Shown one piece after another: positions 44,766 through 53,848 of a stretch of DNA of 64,000 bases; positions within the stretch are counted from its first letter, which is position 1; every line of letters begins with the position of its first letter. The translations under genes and the position numbers were made by a program. The stretch is from positions 620,001 to 684,000 of the forward strand of contig NZ_JACHVS010000001.1 of assembly GCF_014190875.1 (NCBI RefSeq). The letters are read 5' to 3'. The notes under the pieces were generated by a model that worked only from the letters and a program-made list of their open reading frames with translations, did no database searches and was not told where the DNA came from. Origin of the DNA: Paeniglutamicibacter cryotolerans. GTDB lineage: Bacteria; Actinomycetota; Actinomycetes; Actinomycetales; Micrococcaceae.

Positions 44766-45314
44766 ATGAATGCCTATGCCGTCTTCTTGCGCGGAATCAA
44801 TGTCAACGGGGTCAAGATCCTCATGTCGGAGCTGGGCAGCGTCCTCACCGAGGCCGGATTCGAGTCGGTGAAGACGCTGCTGGCATCGGGCAACGTGGTG
44901 CTCACTGCGGACACCGACGACGCGGACCAGGTCAAGGAACGCTGCGAGGCGGCGCTGCGCGAGGCCTTCGGTTATGAGGCCTGGGTGATTGTGCGAAGGC
45001 GTCAGCAACTCCAGGAAGCCCTGGCAGCCTATCCCTTCACCACACCGAATGACGGCACGCCCCGACACGCATACATCACCCTTGCCACCGGCGAGGCGGA
45101 GGCCGCGGCGCTGCTGGACGATGCCCCCGAGCCTTCGGAGCAGGAGCGCGCGGCCGTCTTCGCAGACGTCGTGTTCTGGGAGGCCCCGAAGGGCGGAAGC
45201 ACCACTACCAGCCTGGCTCGGCATTTCGCCAAGGCGAAATTCCAGGCCACCACCACGACCCGCAACCGGAACACCATCGAAAAGGTCATCGCGGCGCTGC
45301 CCCAGGACGCCTGA
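44766..45314 (+). CDS. DUF1697 family protein
   Basis: The protein has 182 residues. The start NAYAVFLRGINVNGVKILMSEL and the SVKTLLASGNVVLTAD block are typical of DUF1697 proteins, which also end with a TTTRNRNTIEKVIAAL segment as here. The fold is a duplicated alpha/beta sandwich; the function is unknown. The ATG at 44766 is preferred since the conserved MNAYAVFLRG begins there. The 245 bases upstream (44521-44765) hold no gene I can support. Confidence 0.85.
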   Translation: MNAYAVFLRGINVNGVKILMSELGSVLTEAGFESVKTLLASGNVVLTADTDDADQVKERCEAALREAFGYEAWVIVRRRQQLQEALAAYPFTTPNDGTPRHAYITLATGEAEAAALLDDAPEPSEQERAAVFADVVFWEAPKGGSTTTSLARHFAKAKFQATTTTRNRNTIEKVIAALPQDA

Positions 45315-45393
45315 AGAGGCAGCGATTCACGCCACCGGGGGCGGGTGCTGTAGCCTCGCCTCCTGAAACCACGACCACCCCAGAAAGGACGCC

Positions 45394-46032
45394 ATGGTGT
45401 TGACGCCGCTGATTCTGGACCTCATCGGAGTATTTTTCTTTGCCGTTTCCGGCTCCCTGTTGGCTGCCCGGCGTGGGTTCGACATCGTTGGCTCGCTGCT
45501 GCTGGGATCCCTGACCGGGCTCGGCGGAGGCGTGCTCCGCGATCTGATCCTCGGCGTGACGCCGAATGCCTTCGCACACCCGGTGTACTTCCTGCCGCCG
45601 CTGCTGGCCGTCATCGCCGTTTATCTCTTCGCGCCCAGCGTTGACAGCTACAAGGGAACGCTGCTGGTCTTCGACGCGGGCGGCCTGGCCCTGTTCTGCA
45701 TAGTGGGTACCCTCAAGGCCCTGGATCTCGGGATGCCGCCGGTCGCGGCCATCCTGTTGGGCATGACCACCGCCCTGGGCGGAGGGTTGATGCGCGACGT
45801 GGTGGCCAACCAGGTGCCCACGTTGTTCGACCCGAAGGATATCTATGCCATCCCCGCGCTCCTGGGAGCCGGGCTGACCGCCCTGTTCTGGCAGCTCGGG
45901 TTCGTGAACGGCTGGTTCCAACTGGGCGTCGCCACAGTGGTTTTCACCCTGCGCGTGCTGGCCATGCGTTTTTCCTGGCACGTCCCCAAGGCCGTCGGTC
46001 CCTGGCATGGGAACTGGGCGCCGCGCCTTTAG
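45394..46032 (+). CDS. TRIC cation channel family protein (YadS/UPF0126-like)
   Basis: The protein has 212 residues and seven membrane helices as two repeats plus one. Each repeat has a Gly-rich motif: GGGVLRDLILG and GGGLMRDVVAN. The bacterial TRIC-like proteins are trimeric cation channels. AGAAAGGA precedes the ATG. The gene end overlaps the convergent MFS gene by 4 bases. The physiological ion is not determined by sequence. Confidence 0.88.
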   Translation: MVLTPLILDLIGVFFFAVSGSLLAARRGFDIVGSLLLGSLTGLGGGVLRDLILGVTPNAFAHPVYFLPPLLAVIAVYLFAPSVDSYKGTLLVFDAGGLALFCIVGTLKALDLGMPPVAAILLGMTTALGGGLMRDVVANQVPTLFDPKDIYAIPALLGAGLTALFWQLGFVNGWFQLGVATVVFTLRVLAMRFSWHVPKAVGPWHGNWAPRL

Positions 46033-47291
46033 TCGACGCGTTCCAGTTGGGCCCCGGCCTGTTGGTGCTTCGCATCCTCGATGCGCCGCGGACCGTTGAC
46101 CATGACGGCACCGATGAGCATCACCACGATGCAGACGCCGAGCATCGCGAACGAGGCGCCCCAACCGCCCGTCGCGTCGCGCACCACACCGAAAAGCAGC
46201 GGTGCGACGGCCGCACCCCCATAGCCCAGGCCTTGGGCAAAGCCGGAGAGCACGCCCGAACCATGGGTGCTGCGCGAGCGCAGATTCACCATCAGCAGCG
46301 CCGTGGCAAAGGTGCCCTGGCCCAGCCCGGAGAACGTCATCCAGATCAGGGTTCCCTCCATCGGGGACAGATACAGCCCGATGTGCCCGATGATCCAGAA
46401 CGCCGTGAACAGCGAAACGGCGATGATGGGGTTGCGCAGCCGGGGAATCCACAACGGCACGAGAAGGCTCATCGGCAGCCCGAGGATCGCGAAATAGGCC
46501 AGCATGGAACCGGCGGCTCCGGCATCCATTCCAGCATCGGTGAGGTAGGGCGGGAGCCAGGTGAAGTACACGTAGGTCTGCGCTGAGTTTCCGGCCAGGA
46601 AGATGGCCAGGCCCCACGCGACCGGCGAGCGCCAGGGATTGATTTTCACCGGCTCGATGGCAGCTTCCGGCATCCGGTGGGGGTCGGCGGCGAGGGCCGC
46701 GGCATGGCTGCGCCGATCCTTGGTGAATTGGACCACCCAGGGCACGAGTACCACGGCGCTGAGAAGCGCCCACAGGGCGATGGAGATCCGCCAGTTGGTG
46801 AGCCCGGCAACCGGCACGGCGAGCACTGGGCTCAGCGCGGTACCCACGGCGAGCATCGTCACGTATCCGGCAGTGACCACCGCGATGCGGCTCGGGAAAT
46901 ACTTCTTGACCAACGGCGGCAGCACCACGTTGCCCATGCCGTAGCCGGCGAGGGTCAGTGCCGAGAGTGCGAGGAACGGTGCCACGTCGCCGACCAGGGC
47001 ACGGGACACTTGTCCGAAGATCGCCAACAGCACCGCGATGACCAGTACCTTCTCAAGCCCCCATGTCTTGATCAAGCGCGGGGTCAGCAAGCCGGAGGCG
47101 GCGAACACGACGGGTGCCAGCATCGCGAGCAGACCAGTGCTGAAGGAATCGAAGCCCAGTTCCGGTCCGATGCTTCCCAGCAGCGGGGGAACGGAGACAA
47201 CGGCCGAGCGGATGCTCAGTGCCATCAGCATGATGCCGAGAAGTGCGCCGATTTTTCCGGCATAGGCCTTCTGTTGGGGTGTGACCGTCAT
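46029..47291 (-). CDS. MFS transporter, CynX/NimT-like
   Basis: The protein has 420 residues and 12 helices. The N-terminus (GALLGIMLMALSIRSAVVSVPPLLG) with RSAVVSVPPLL is typical of the cyanate/2-nitroimidazole transporter group (CynX/NimT/YeaN). Loop motifs PRLIKTWGLEKV and SRSTHGSGVLSGFAQGLGYGGAAVAP fit the family. The TetR gene 47297 lies immediately upstream on the same strand (5-base gap), so the two form an operon. Substrate unknown. Confidence 0.86.
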   Translation of the reverse strand: MTVTPQQKAYAGKIGALLGIMLMALSIRSAVVSVPPLLGSIGPELGFDSFSTGLLAMLAPVVFAASGLLTPRLIKTWGLEKVLVIAVLLAIFGQVSRALVGDVAPFLALSALTLAGYGMGNVVLPPLVKKYFPSRIAVVTAGYVTMLAVGTALSPVLAVPVAGLTNWRISIALWALLSAVVLVPWVVQFTKDRRSHAAALAADPHRMPEAAIEPVKINPWRSPVAWGLAIFLAGNSAQTYVYFTWLPPYLTDAGMDAGAAGSMLAYFAILGLPMSLLVPLWIPRLRNPIIAVSLFTAFWIIGHIGLYLSPMEGTLIWMTFSGLGQGTFATALLMVNLRSRSTHGSGVLSGFAQGLGYGGAAVAPLLFGVVRDATGGWGASFAMLGVCIVVMLIGAVMVNGPRRIEDAKHQQAGAQLERVD

Positions 47292-47296
47292 GGGTA

Positions 47297-47839
47297 TTAG
47301 TGCTCTGCCTTCAGTCTGTCGACCTGCACTAGCAGGTCCTCGAGTGCCTCGCCGAAGGTACTGCGGTACCAGGCGCCCGGCATGGAGGTTTGATAGTAGA
47401 GGCCCTCGCCGATGAGCATGATGGCCTCCGCCGCGTGTTCATCGGCCACCTCGCCGCGAATCAGTTCAAGCCAGGAGTGCTGAATGGTGTCGAGGGCCTT
47501 CAGTGACGGAGCGTGGCCGCCTTGGGCCAGGCGCAGCACCGCATTGAAGAAACGGTCGAATTCTCCGCCGACAATGCACGATGTGCGGACGAAGTAACGC
47601 GAAGGGCCCTCCGGGGCGGACGCCATGTTTTCGAGGTCCCTGGCGACCAGGTCGTTCAGTCCATCGATGATGGCTTGGGCGAGCGATTCCTTGGAAGGGA
47701 AATGGTATAGCAGGCCCCCCTTGGAGACACCGGCCAGGGCCGCAGTGGCTTCCATGGTGGCGGCGCGTTCGCCGTCGTCGCAAATCATGGCGACATATGC
47801 CGCGATGATCTTTTCTTTGGCTACTGGTGGGCGGGACAT
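47297..47839 (-). CDS. TetR family regulator between two MFS genes
   Basis: The protein has 180 residues. The helix-turn-helix is TMEATAALAGVSKGGLLYHFPSKESLAQ. The C-terminal domain (QHSWLELIRGEVADEHAAEAI) belongs to the TetR_C group of drug-responsive repressors. It is the first gene of an operon with the CynX-like pump and divergent from a DHA2 pump. A perfect operator-like palindrome lies in the 79-base gap. It likely represses both pumps and itself. Confidence 0.88.
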   Translation of the reverse strand: MSRPPVAKEKIIAAYVAMICDDGERAATMEATAALAGVSKGGLLYHFPSKESLAQAIIDGLNDLVARDLENMASAPEGPSRYFVRTSCIVGGEFDRFFNAVLRLAQGGHAPSLKALDTIQHSWLELIRGEVADEHAAEAIMLIGEGLYYQTSMPGAWYRSTFGEALEDLLVQVDRLKAEH

Positions 47840-47880
47840 GACATCGACTCTAGTCGCTTTCGTGTAAGCACCATCTCATT

Positions 47881-47910
47881 GTAACTGTACCGTCCAGACG
47901 GTACAGTTAC
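47881..47910. promoter_or_regulatory. perfect 30-bp palindrome, TetR operator candidate
   Basis: GTAACTGTACCGTC (47881-47894), CA, then the exact reverse complement (47897-47910). It stands between the divergent TetR and DHA2 MFS genes. Confidence 0.75.
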
Positions 47911-47918
47911 TCTCGTAT

Positions 47919-49520
47919 ATGCCCATGACTACCCGGGAACCAGCCATGACGACGAACAGCATCAAGCACAAGAGCATCGATCAGCACATCGACCCCGGTC
48001 ACCGACGACGTTGGGCTGCACTGTTCGTATTAATGCTCCCGGTGCTGCTCATCTCGGTGGATAACACAGTACTCAGCTTCGCCGTCCCCGCCCTCACCGA
48101 GGCGCTGCTCCCCACCGGACCGCAGCTGCTGTGGATCATCGACATCTATCCGCTGATCCTTGCTGGCCTGCTTGTACCCATGGGCTCGCTCGGCGACAGG
48201 TTCGGGCGCCGCAGAATGCTGCTGATCGGCTCCACCGGATTCGCACTGGTCTCCGCGGCCGCCGCCTTCGCCTCCAGCGCCGAGCAGCTCATCGCAGCCC
48301 GCGCCCTGCTCGGTGTCTTCGGCGCCATGCTGATGCCCGCAACGCTCTCGCTGATCCGCAACATCTTCACTGAGGCAAACGAGCGCCGCAAGGCCATCGC
48401 CGTGTGGGCCGCGGCGTTCTCCGGCGGCGCCGCCTTGGGTCCGATCGTGGGCGGCTATCTGCTCGAACACTTCTGGTGGGGCTCGGTCTTCCTGATGGCG
48501 GTCCCAGTCCTCTTCCCGCTGCTGATCCTCGGCCCGACATTGATCCCCGAATCCAAGGACCCGAAGCCTGCTCCCATCGATCCGATGAGCATCGTGCTGG
48601 CCATTTCGACGCTGCTGCCGATCGTGTACGGCATCAAGGAAGCCACCACGGCTGACAGCCTGCTGATACCGATAGCGGCCATTCTGGTTGGCTTGGTCAG
48701 TGGAATGGCCTTCACCTTCCGCCAGCTGCGTCGGAAAAATCCGATGCTCGATGTCCGGCTGTTCAAGAATCCCATCTTCAGCGGAGCCTTGGCAGTCAAC
48801 CTGCTGAGCATCTTCGCGTTCGTCGGATTCATCTACTTCCTGTCCCAGCACCTGCAGCTGGTTGCGGGCTACTCTCCCATCGATGCGGGCCTGCTGATGC
48901 TGCCCGGGCTGGCCATGACGGTGACGTTCGGGTTCCTCGCCGTACCCCTGGTGCGCCGCTTCAAGACGGTCACCGTTGTCGTGGCCGGCCTGGCCATGAA
49001 CGCCGCGGCTTACGGGATCGTCGCATTCTTCGGGCAGAGCGGTTCCGTCCCGGCACTCATGGTCGCCTTCTGCGTCCTGGGGGCAGGCGTCGGCATGTCC
49101 GAAACCCTGTCCAACGACCTTGCACTGGGGGCCGTCCCGGCTTCCAAGGCGGGCGCCGCCTCGGCCATCTCCGAAACCGCCTACGAGATCGGCTCGGTCA
49201 TGGGCATCGCCGTTCTGGGCAGCATACTGAACGCCGTGTTCGCGAAGAACCTCTTGATTCCCGCCGGCCTGACCGGCCAGCAGGCCACCGATGCCGCCCA
49301 GACACTGGGCGGAGCGCATCTGGTCGCCTCACAACTTCCGGGCACCAAGGCCGATACCGCGGCGGCTCTGCTGGATTCCGCCGCACATGCCTTTGATACG
49401 GGCGTCATGATCACCTCCATCATTGCCGTGGTCCTCACCGTCCTAGCCGCATTCATCGTCTTCTGTGCCATGCGCGGATACAGCGGGGACGTCACGAAAA
49501 AGGCTGACAGCACCCACTAG
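47919..49520 (+). CDS. DHA2-type MFS multidrug exporter (SmvA/QacA-like)
   Basis: The protein has 533 residues and 14 helices. Family motifs: LLISVDNTVLSFAVPALTEAL (motif D1 with Asp-Asn-Thr), MGSLGDRFGRRRMLLIG (motif A), and GGAALGPIVGGYLLEH (motif C, the export signature). The sequence resembles QacA/SmvA pumps for cationic antiseptics and dyes. The start is uncertain: ATGs at 47919, 47925 and 47946 are in frame; the promoter and operator end at 47910, which leaves little leader for 47919. Expression is probably controlled by the divergent TetR. Confidence 0.88.
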   Translation: MPMTTREPAMTTNSIKHKSIDQHIDPGHRRRWAALFVLMLPVLLISVDNTVLSFAVPALTEALLPTGPQLLWIIDIYPLILAGLLVPMGSLGDRFGRRRMLLIGSTGFALVSAAAAFASSAEQLIAARALLGVFGAMLMPATLSLIRNIFTEANERRKAIAVWAAAFSGGAALGPIVGGYLLEHFWWGSVFLMAVPVLFPLLILGPTLIPESKDPKPAPIDPMSIVLAISTLLPIVYGIKEATTADSLLIPIAAILVGLVSGMAFTFRQLRRKNPMLDVRLFKNPIFSGALAVNLLSIFAFVGFIYFLSQHLQLVAGYSPIDAGLLMLPGLAMTVTFGFLAVPLVRRFKTVTVVVAGLAMNAAAYGIVAFFGQSGSVPALMVAFCVLGAGVGMSETLSNDLALGAVPASKAGAASAISETAYEIGSVMGIAVLGSILNAVFAKNLLIPAGLTGQQATDAAQTLGGAHLVASQLPGTKADTAAALLDSAAHAFDTGVMITSIIAVVLTVLAAFIVFCAMRGYSGDVTKKADSTH

Positions 49521-49926
49521 AAGCAGCGTCCGGAGCTGGTCGAGGGGCTGCGAATCCACACCCGATTCGAGGCGCCTCGCCGCCCGCAGGGCCCGGGAAT
49601 CCGCGGTATTTCCCGTGAAGCGGAAGCCCCCGCGCCTCGGGGAGCACATCAGAATCGACGGTCAAAAGGTCGAAGTGGCCAAATTAATCACCACTTTTTG
49701 ACAAACAACAACGAACTTTGCGACCGCGGCTAGTTTGTAAGGCTCAAGTCGCGTAGCGTAGATAGCGTAGTTCTAGTTTTTCTCGCAGTAATTTCAGTGC
49801 AAACACCCCGTTGCCGGGGCGAGTACCTTTCTGAACCGCGGTGAATCACGTAGCTGCAGGCAGAGTCCACAGTGGATTTTGCTCCCCCTACGTCCATTTA
49901 CAGGACAGTCTCGAAAGGACATCATC
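49521..49926 (+). other. intergenic region with cold-shock gene leader
   Basis: No gene is seen. The last 100 bases include the leader of the cold shock gene. A TTGCGACC...TAGTTT pair near 49717-49735 could be its promoter. No riboswitch-like fold is evident by eye. Confidence 0.4.
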
Positions 49927-50130
49927 ATGGCAACTGGTACCGTCAAGTGGTTCAACGCTGAAAAGGGCTTCGGCTTCATCGCTCCGGACGACAACTCGGA
50001 CGACGTGTTCGCACACTACTCCGCCATCCAGTCGAACGGCTTCCGTTCGCTCGAAGAGGGCCAGCGCGTCGAGTTCGAAGTTACCCAGGGCCAGAAGGGC
50101 CTGCAGGCCACCGATATTCGTCCCCTCTAA
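49927..50130 (+). CDS. cspA: cold shock protein (CspA family)
   Basis: The protein has 67 residues, the full length of a cold shock domain. RNA-binding motifs are [19 protein letters not shown] (RNP1: KGFGFI) and [10 protein letters not shown] (RNP2-like, VFAHYS). It binds single-stranded RNA and melts secondary structure during cold or other stress. AAAGGA lies 8 bases before the ATG. The long AT-richer leader is typical of csp genes. A hairpin follows at 50201. Confidence 0.93.
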   Translation: MATGTVKWFNAEKGFGFIAPDDNSDDVFAHYSAIQSNGFRSLEEGQRVEFEVTQGQKGLQATDIRPL

Positions 50131-50200
50131 GACGAATCCTGGTTCGCGGCCCTGAGCTGATGGATTACTCCGTCTACTAGGAACACCGCATCCTTTGCAC

Positions 50201-50230
50201 GGAAGGCGACACCTGAAGGTGTCGCCTTCC
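50201..50230 (+). terminator. terminator after cspA / end of the convergent lipoprotein gene
   Basis: GGAAGGCGACACC (50201-50213), loop TGAA, and the exact complement (50218-50230). It lies between the convergent cspA and lipoprotein genes and may serve both. Confidence 0.7.
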
Positions 50231-50234
50231 GTCG

Positions 50235-50867
50235 TTAACCCGGCGCCTGTTTCGTCGCCTCGATGTAGTCGATGATCATGGCCCCGTCCCAGGGGACGAG
50301 CGCCGCATACCAGCGGTCCAACCGGTCATCGCCGATGCCACCGGAACGGTACGCTGCGCTGAACTTCACGAATGATCCGGAATCCGTATGGCTGTATTCC
50401 AGCATCTGCTGAAGTTCGAAGCTCGCCCTCGTCCCTGCCCCAGTGAGCCGGGCACTGCGCAGGTTGGCCAGGTTGATGGCCTCGCGCTGGGCGTAGTACT
50501 CATCCCAGGCGGCATCGTCGCGGGTCACGAACAGCTTCCCGACGAAGGCCTTCCTGTTGGCCCGGGCCAAATCCGGAAGGCAATGGGCCGCAAGGTCCGC
50601 CGCCCGCCAGGCCGGGTCATCGGCCACCGCCTGCGTTCCGGCATTGGCCCAGTCCGAATACGCGGCCAGCAGATCGGCGGCGTGCTGCGCATCGGACCCC
50701 TGGCCGATCCGCGGTACGTCAACCACCGCAACGTCAGGGCAAGCTGCGGCCGGGGATGTGGCGCTTGGTACGGCGGTGTTTTCCGGGGCAGGATCCGGCC
50801 CGGTGCACCCGCTCAGAAGTGCCAGTCCCAGCACACCGGAGAGGGAAAGCAATGCGCGTGTGTCCAT
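50235..50867 (-). CDS. putative lipoprotein, function unknown
   Basis: The protein has 210 residues. A lipoprotein signal with lipobox LLSGC (Cys 21) is followed by a Pro/Ala/Thr-rich linker ([20 protein letters not shown]). A helical domain with [23 protein letters not shown] comes next. The C-terminal part ([23 protein letters not shown]) is beta-rich. I do not recognise a family. It should sit outside the membrane. It is divergent from the LLM oxidoreductase. Confidence 0.72.
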   Translation of the reverse strand: MDTRALLSLSGVLGLALLSGCTGPDPAPENTAVPSATSPAAACPDVAVVDVPRIGQGSDAQHAADLLAAYSDWANAGTQAVADDPAWRAADLAAHCLPDLARANRKAFVGKLFVTRDDAAWDEYYAQREAINLANLRSARLTGAGTRASFELQQMLEYSHTDSGSFVKFSAAYRSGGIGDDRLDRWYAALVPWDGAMIIDYIEATKQAPG

Positions 50868-50919
50868 CGACTCAGGCTACCGGGGGAATGGAACGGCACC
50901 GAAACGGGTTGTCGCCTAT

Positions 50920-51903
50920 GTGAGCATTCCCTTATCGATACTTGACCTGGCCCCCATCCGCCGCGGTGGCACAGCCGCACAGACCTTCCAAGAAAGCGTC
51001 GAACTGGCGCAGACGGCAGAAGCAGAGGGATACCAGCGCATCTGGTATGCCGAGCACCACAACATGCCATCGATCGCCTCCAGCGCCACCAGCGTGCTGA
51101 TCGGCCACATTGCGCACCACACCAGCACCATTCGCCTCGGCGCCGGCGGCATCATGCTGCCCAACCATTCCCCGCTGGTGATCGCCGAACAGTTCGGCAC
51201 CCTCGAAACCCTCTTCCCCGGACGCATCGACCTGGGCCTGGGACGGGCCCCGGGCAGCGACCAGCTCACGTTCAGGGCCCTGCGCCGCGAACATGCTGCC
51301 GCTGATGCGTTCCCGCACGACGTGCTCGAGCTCCAGGGCTACCTCGCCGGAGAATCGAGGATCCCCGGTGTTAATGCCTACCCGGGCCACGGGACGAATG
51401 TTCCACTCTATATCCTGGGCTCCAGCCTCTATGGTGCCCGGCTTGCCGCCCAGTTGGGCCTGCCCTACTCCTTCGCCTCGCACTTCGCACCCGATGCGCT
51501 GCTCCAGGCGGTGGCCCTGTACCGGGCCGAGTTCCAGCCATCGGAGTACCAGGCCGAACCGTATGTGATCGCCGGGGTCGGCGTCGTTGCAGCGGAGACA
51601 GACGAAGCGGCGTTGGCCACCATGGAACAGGTCAAGCGCGATCGGGTGCGCATGTTCCTGGGCCGAGGCCGCGCCACCGAGTTCACCGATGACGAACTGG
51701 AAATGGTCTTGGATTCCCCCGCCGGCGAATCGGTGCTGAAGATGCTCCAATACACGGCTGTTGGCAGCGGGGAAAGCGTCGCCCGCTACCTGGGCGAGTT
51801 CGCGCAGCTGGCCGGTGCCGACGAGCTGATCACCGTGCACAATTCATCGAGCGCCCGGGATCGACTGTCCTCCGTGCGCATCACGGCACGCTCCATGGCC
51901 TAA
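50920..51903 (+). CDS. LLM class flavin-dependent oxidoreductase
   Basis: The protein has 327 residues of the luciferase-like monooxygenase family, group 'MsnO8-like'. Family blocks: [81 protein letters not shown] and [14 protein letters not shown]. It uses FMN or F420. The GTG at 50920 is chosen because the conserved N-terminal strand begins with it; the ribosome site is weak. Substrate not known. Confidence 0.86.
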   Translation: MSIPLSILDLAPIRRGGTAAQTFQESVELAQTAEAEGYQRIWYAEHHNMPSIASSATSVLIGHIAHHTSTIRLGAGGIMLPNHSPLVIAEQFGTLETLFPGRIDLGLGRAPGSDQLTFRALRREHAAADAFPHDVLELQGYLAGESRIPGVNAYPGHGTNVPLYILGSSLYGARLAAQLGLPYSFASHFAPDALLQAVALYRAEFQPSEYQAEPYVIAGVGVVAAETDEAALATMEQVKRDRVRMFLGRGRATEFTDDELEMVLDSPAGESVLKMLQYTAVGSGESVARYLGEFAQLAGADELITVHNSSSARDRLSSVRITARSMA

Positions 51904-51937
51904 GCCTGCATGCGGCCCGTCGGCGTCGACCGGCGGG

Positions 51938-52447
51938 TCAGCGGTGCTCCGGCGCCATCGGCACGACCCAGCGGCGCACCGCCAGCACGAGGGCGGTGAC
52001 CAGCAGCAGGATCAGCAGCCCGTCGGCCGCAATGTAAAAGTAGTGGGCCAGCGAGCCGCCGTCGTCGGTTCCGGCCAGCACGGCATCCGTACGCTTATTC
52101 AGCAATGGTCGAATCACCGCGACCTTGGCCAGTAGCACCACACCGAGCGCCACCACTACTTGGATGAACCGGACACCGACTCCGCGCCGGATGCAGGCCG
52201 CAAGCAGGCCGATGAACAACACCACCTCGAGAATGTTCATGGCCCCGAAGACCAACCGTCCGATGCCCAGTCCGAGCGGGATCGTGATCCCCGGCGCGGT
52301 GAACTTCAATGGGGCCTCAATCAGTGAGATCCCGATGATCAGGCCCAACCAAAGTGCCGGAAGCAGCAGTCTGGCGGCGGCGGCCAACATCGCCCCACCG
52401 GTGGGGACCAGTGCCGGGAAGTGGTTCGCCTGCTGTGTCTGACTCAT
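51938..52447 (-). CDS. small membrane protein, unknown function
   Basis: The protein has 169 residues and four membrane helices (LLLPALWLGLIIGISLIEAP, RLVFGAMNILEVVLFIGLLA, FIQVVVALGVVLLAKVAV, GLLILLLVTALVLAVRRWVV). The EAPLKFTAPGITIPLGLGIGRLVF loop is a conserved signature of a small, uncharacterised membrane family. It is probably a single gene. No partner is suggested by its neighbours. Confidence 0.75.
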   Translation of the reverse strand: MSQTQQANHFPALVPTGGAMLAAAARLLLPALWLGLIIGISLIEAPLKFTAPGITIPLGLGIGRLVFGAMNILEVVLFIGLLAACIRRGVGVRFIQVVVALGVVLLAKVAVIRPLLNKRTDAVLAGTDDGGSLAHYFYIAADGLLILLLVTALVLAVRRWVVPMAPEHR

Positions 52448-52568
52448 GCTTCGACACTACGCCCAGCAGCAGAAAACTTCCCATTCCCAAGTAGCCCGGC
52501 TGCACCTAGGCTGGCAATAGCGGAGGCGCATCCGGCGCCCACCGAACCCGGAAGGGAGAGCAACGGCC

Positions 52569-52847
52569 ATGAGCGACGTATTTGACGAAACGGTTTTCGA
52601 CGAGCAAGTAGACGACGATCTGGATATTCCGGAGGACGGCAGGGACGGGCAGCCCTATGACGGTTCCTCCGACGTTCCGGAAACCATGGATGAACTGGAC
52701 CCGTTGAAGAAGCACCGCTACCTGATCGATGACGATCTGCGGATCGAGGACGAGGTGGATGAGGGTGCGGACCCCGAAGACGATGATTCGGTGGAGTGGA
52801 TCGAGGAAGACGACCAGGTAGCTGATGAGGACAAGGTCGAGGACTAA
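52569..52847 (+). CDS. acidic small protein (DUF5709-like)
   Basis: The protein has 92 residues, of which about 40% are Asp or Glu. It is disordered and cytosolic in appearance: DDDLDIPEDG, DELDPLKKHRYLIDDD, DEVDEGADPEDDDS. GGAAGGGAGA lies about 8-17 bases before the ATG. It resembles actinobacterial DUF5709 proteins; the role is unknown. It is followed by a LysR gene on the same strand. Confidence 0.72.
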   Translation: MSDVFDETVFDEQVDDDLDIPEDGRDGQPYDGSSDVPETMDELDPLKKHRYLIDDDLRIEDEVDEGADPEDDDSVEWIEEDDQVADEDKVED

Positions 52848-52915
52848 GCGGCCCCCGCTCAGTATGATGGGAAAGCAACGCTAAGCACTTTCCCATCCGA
52901 GAAACAGGAGCGATA

Positions 52916-53848
52916 GTGGTCAATCCGGTTCATCTGCGGACCCTGATCGAAGCCGTGACCCACAAGTCCTTCACCACTGCGGCGGCACGTCTGGGCTACA
53001 CGGCATCGGCCGTGTCCCAGCAGATGGCCTCCCTCGAACGCGACACCGGCACCGTGCTCTTCACCCGCAGCGCGCGGAGCATCGAACCGACGCCAGCCGC
53101 GCTGACCATGGTGCGCTACGCCCGCCGCGTGTTGACCGACATCGACGCGCTGTTGGCAGCAAGCGCCGCCGCCGAACTCGGTGTCGACGGTAAGCCCGTC
53201 CAGGAACTGCGGCTGGGCATCTTCCCCTCGCTTGCCACCTATGTGCTGCCGCGCATGCTCGGCTCCAAAGACTGGGATTCACTGGGAGTCAGGCTCCAGC
53301 TGATCGTGGGCGAACCGGCCCAGACCATCCAGGGACTGCGTTCGGACGGGGAACTGGACCTGGCCCTGGTCTTCCAAGTCGGACCCGCCGGCTTGTCTTG
53401 GCCCAGCTCGCTGAATCGACAATGGATTGGAGATGACCACTTCCGCGTGGTCCTACCCCGGTCTTGGGGCATCACCGACGGCGCCGAAGTCACCGCCGAA
53501 CAACTGGCGGATATGCCCTGGATCATGCACCACCCCGGATTTGCCGATGCGACGCTGATCTCCCGGCTCTTCTCGGCACTGAACCTGCACCCCCGCGTGG
53601 TGGCCTATTGCGACGATTTCAATGCATCGCTCCACCTGGCAGCCGCCGGGCTCGGGGCTGCCTTGGTGCCGGATCTGGCCATGGAGCAGGCACCCGAGGC
53701 AGTAGTGGTGGTCGATGTCCCCGAGATCCGGCTGGCCCGCAGCATCTTCTCCCTCGAACCCGGGGACCGGTCCAACCCACAGGCGCGGGTCTTCATGGAC
53801 CGGCTCGCCGTGTTGCTCGCAGAGCCCCGGCTCAGCCGACCTCGGTGA
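52916..53848 (+). CDS. LysR family transcriptional regulator
   Basis: The protein has 310 residues. The N-terminal winged helix is LIEAVTHKSFTTAAARLGYTASAVSQQMASLE. The C-terminal substrate-binding domain includes LRLGIFPSLATYVLPRML and VVAYCDDFNASLHLAAAGLG. The start is GTG with AGGAG 9 bases upstream. No divergent partner gene is adjacent (the gene before it is on the same strand), so its target is uncertain. Its end overlaps the convergent ABC ATPase gene by 17 bases. Confidence 0.87.
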   Translation: MVNPVHLRTLIEAVTHKSFTTAAARLGYTASAVSQQMASLERDTGTVLFTRSARSIEPTPAALTMVRYARRVLTDIDALLAASAAAELGVDGKPVQELRLGIFPSLATYVLPRMLGSKDWDSLGVRLQLIVGEPAQTIQGLRSDGELDLALVFQVGPAGLSWPSSLNRQWIGDDHFRVVLPRSWGITDGAEVTAEQLADMPWIMHHPGFADATLISRLFSALNLHPRVVAYCDDFNASLHLAAAGLGAALVPDLAMEQAPEAVVVVDVPEIRLARSIFSLEPGDRSNPQARVFMDRLAVLLAEPRLSRPR

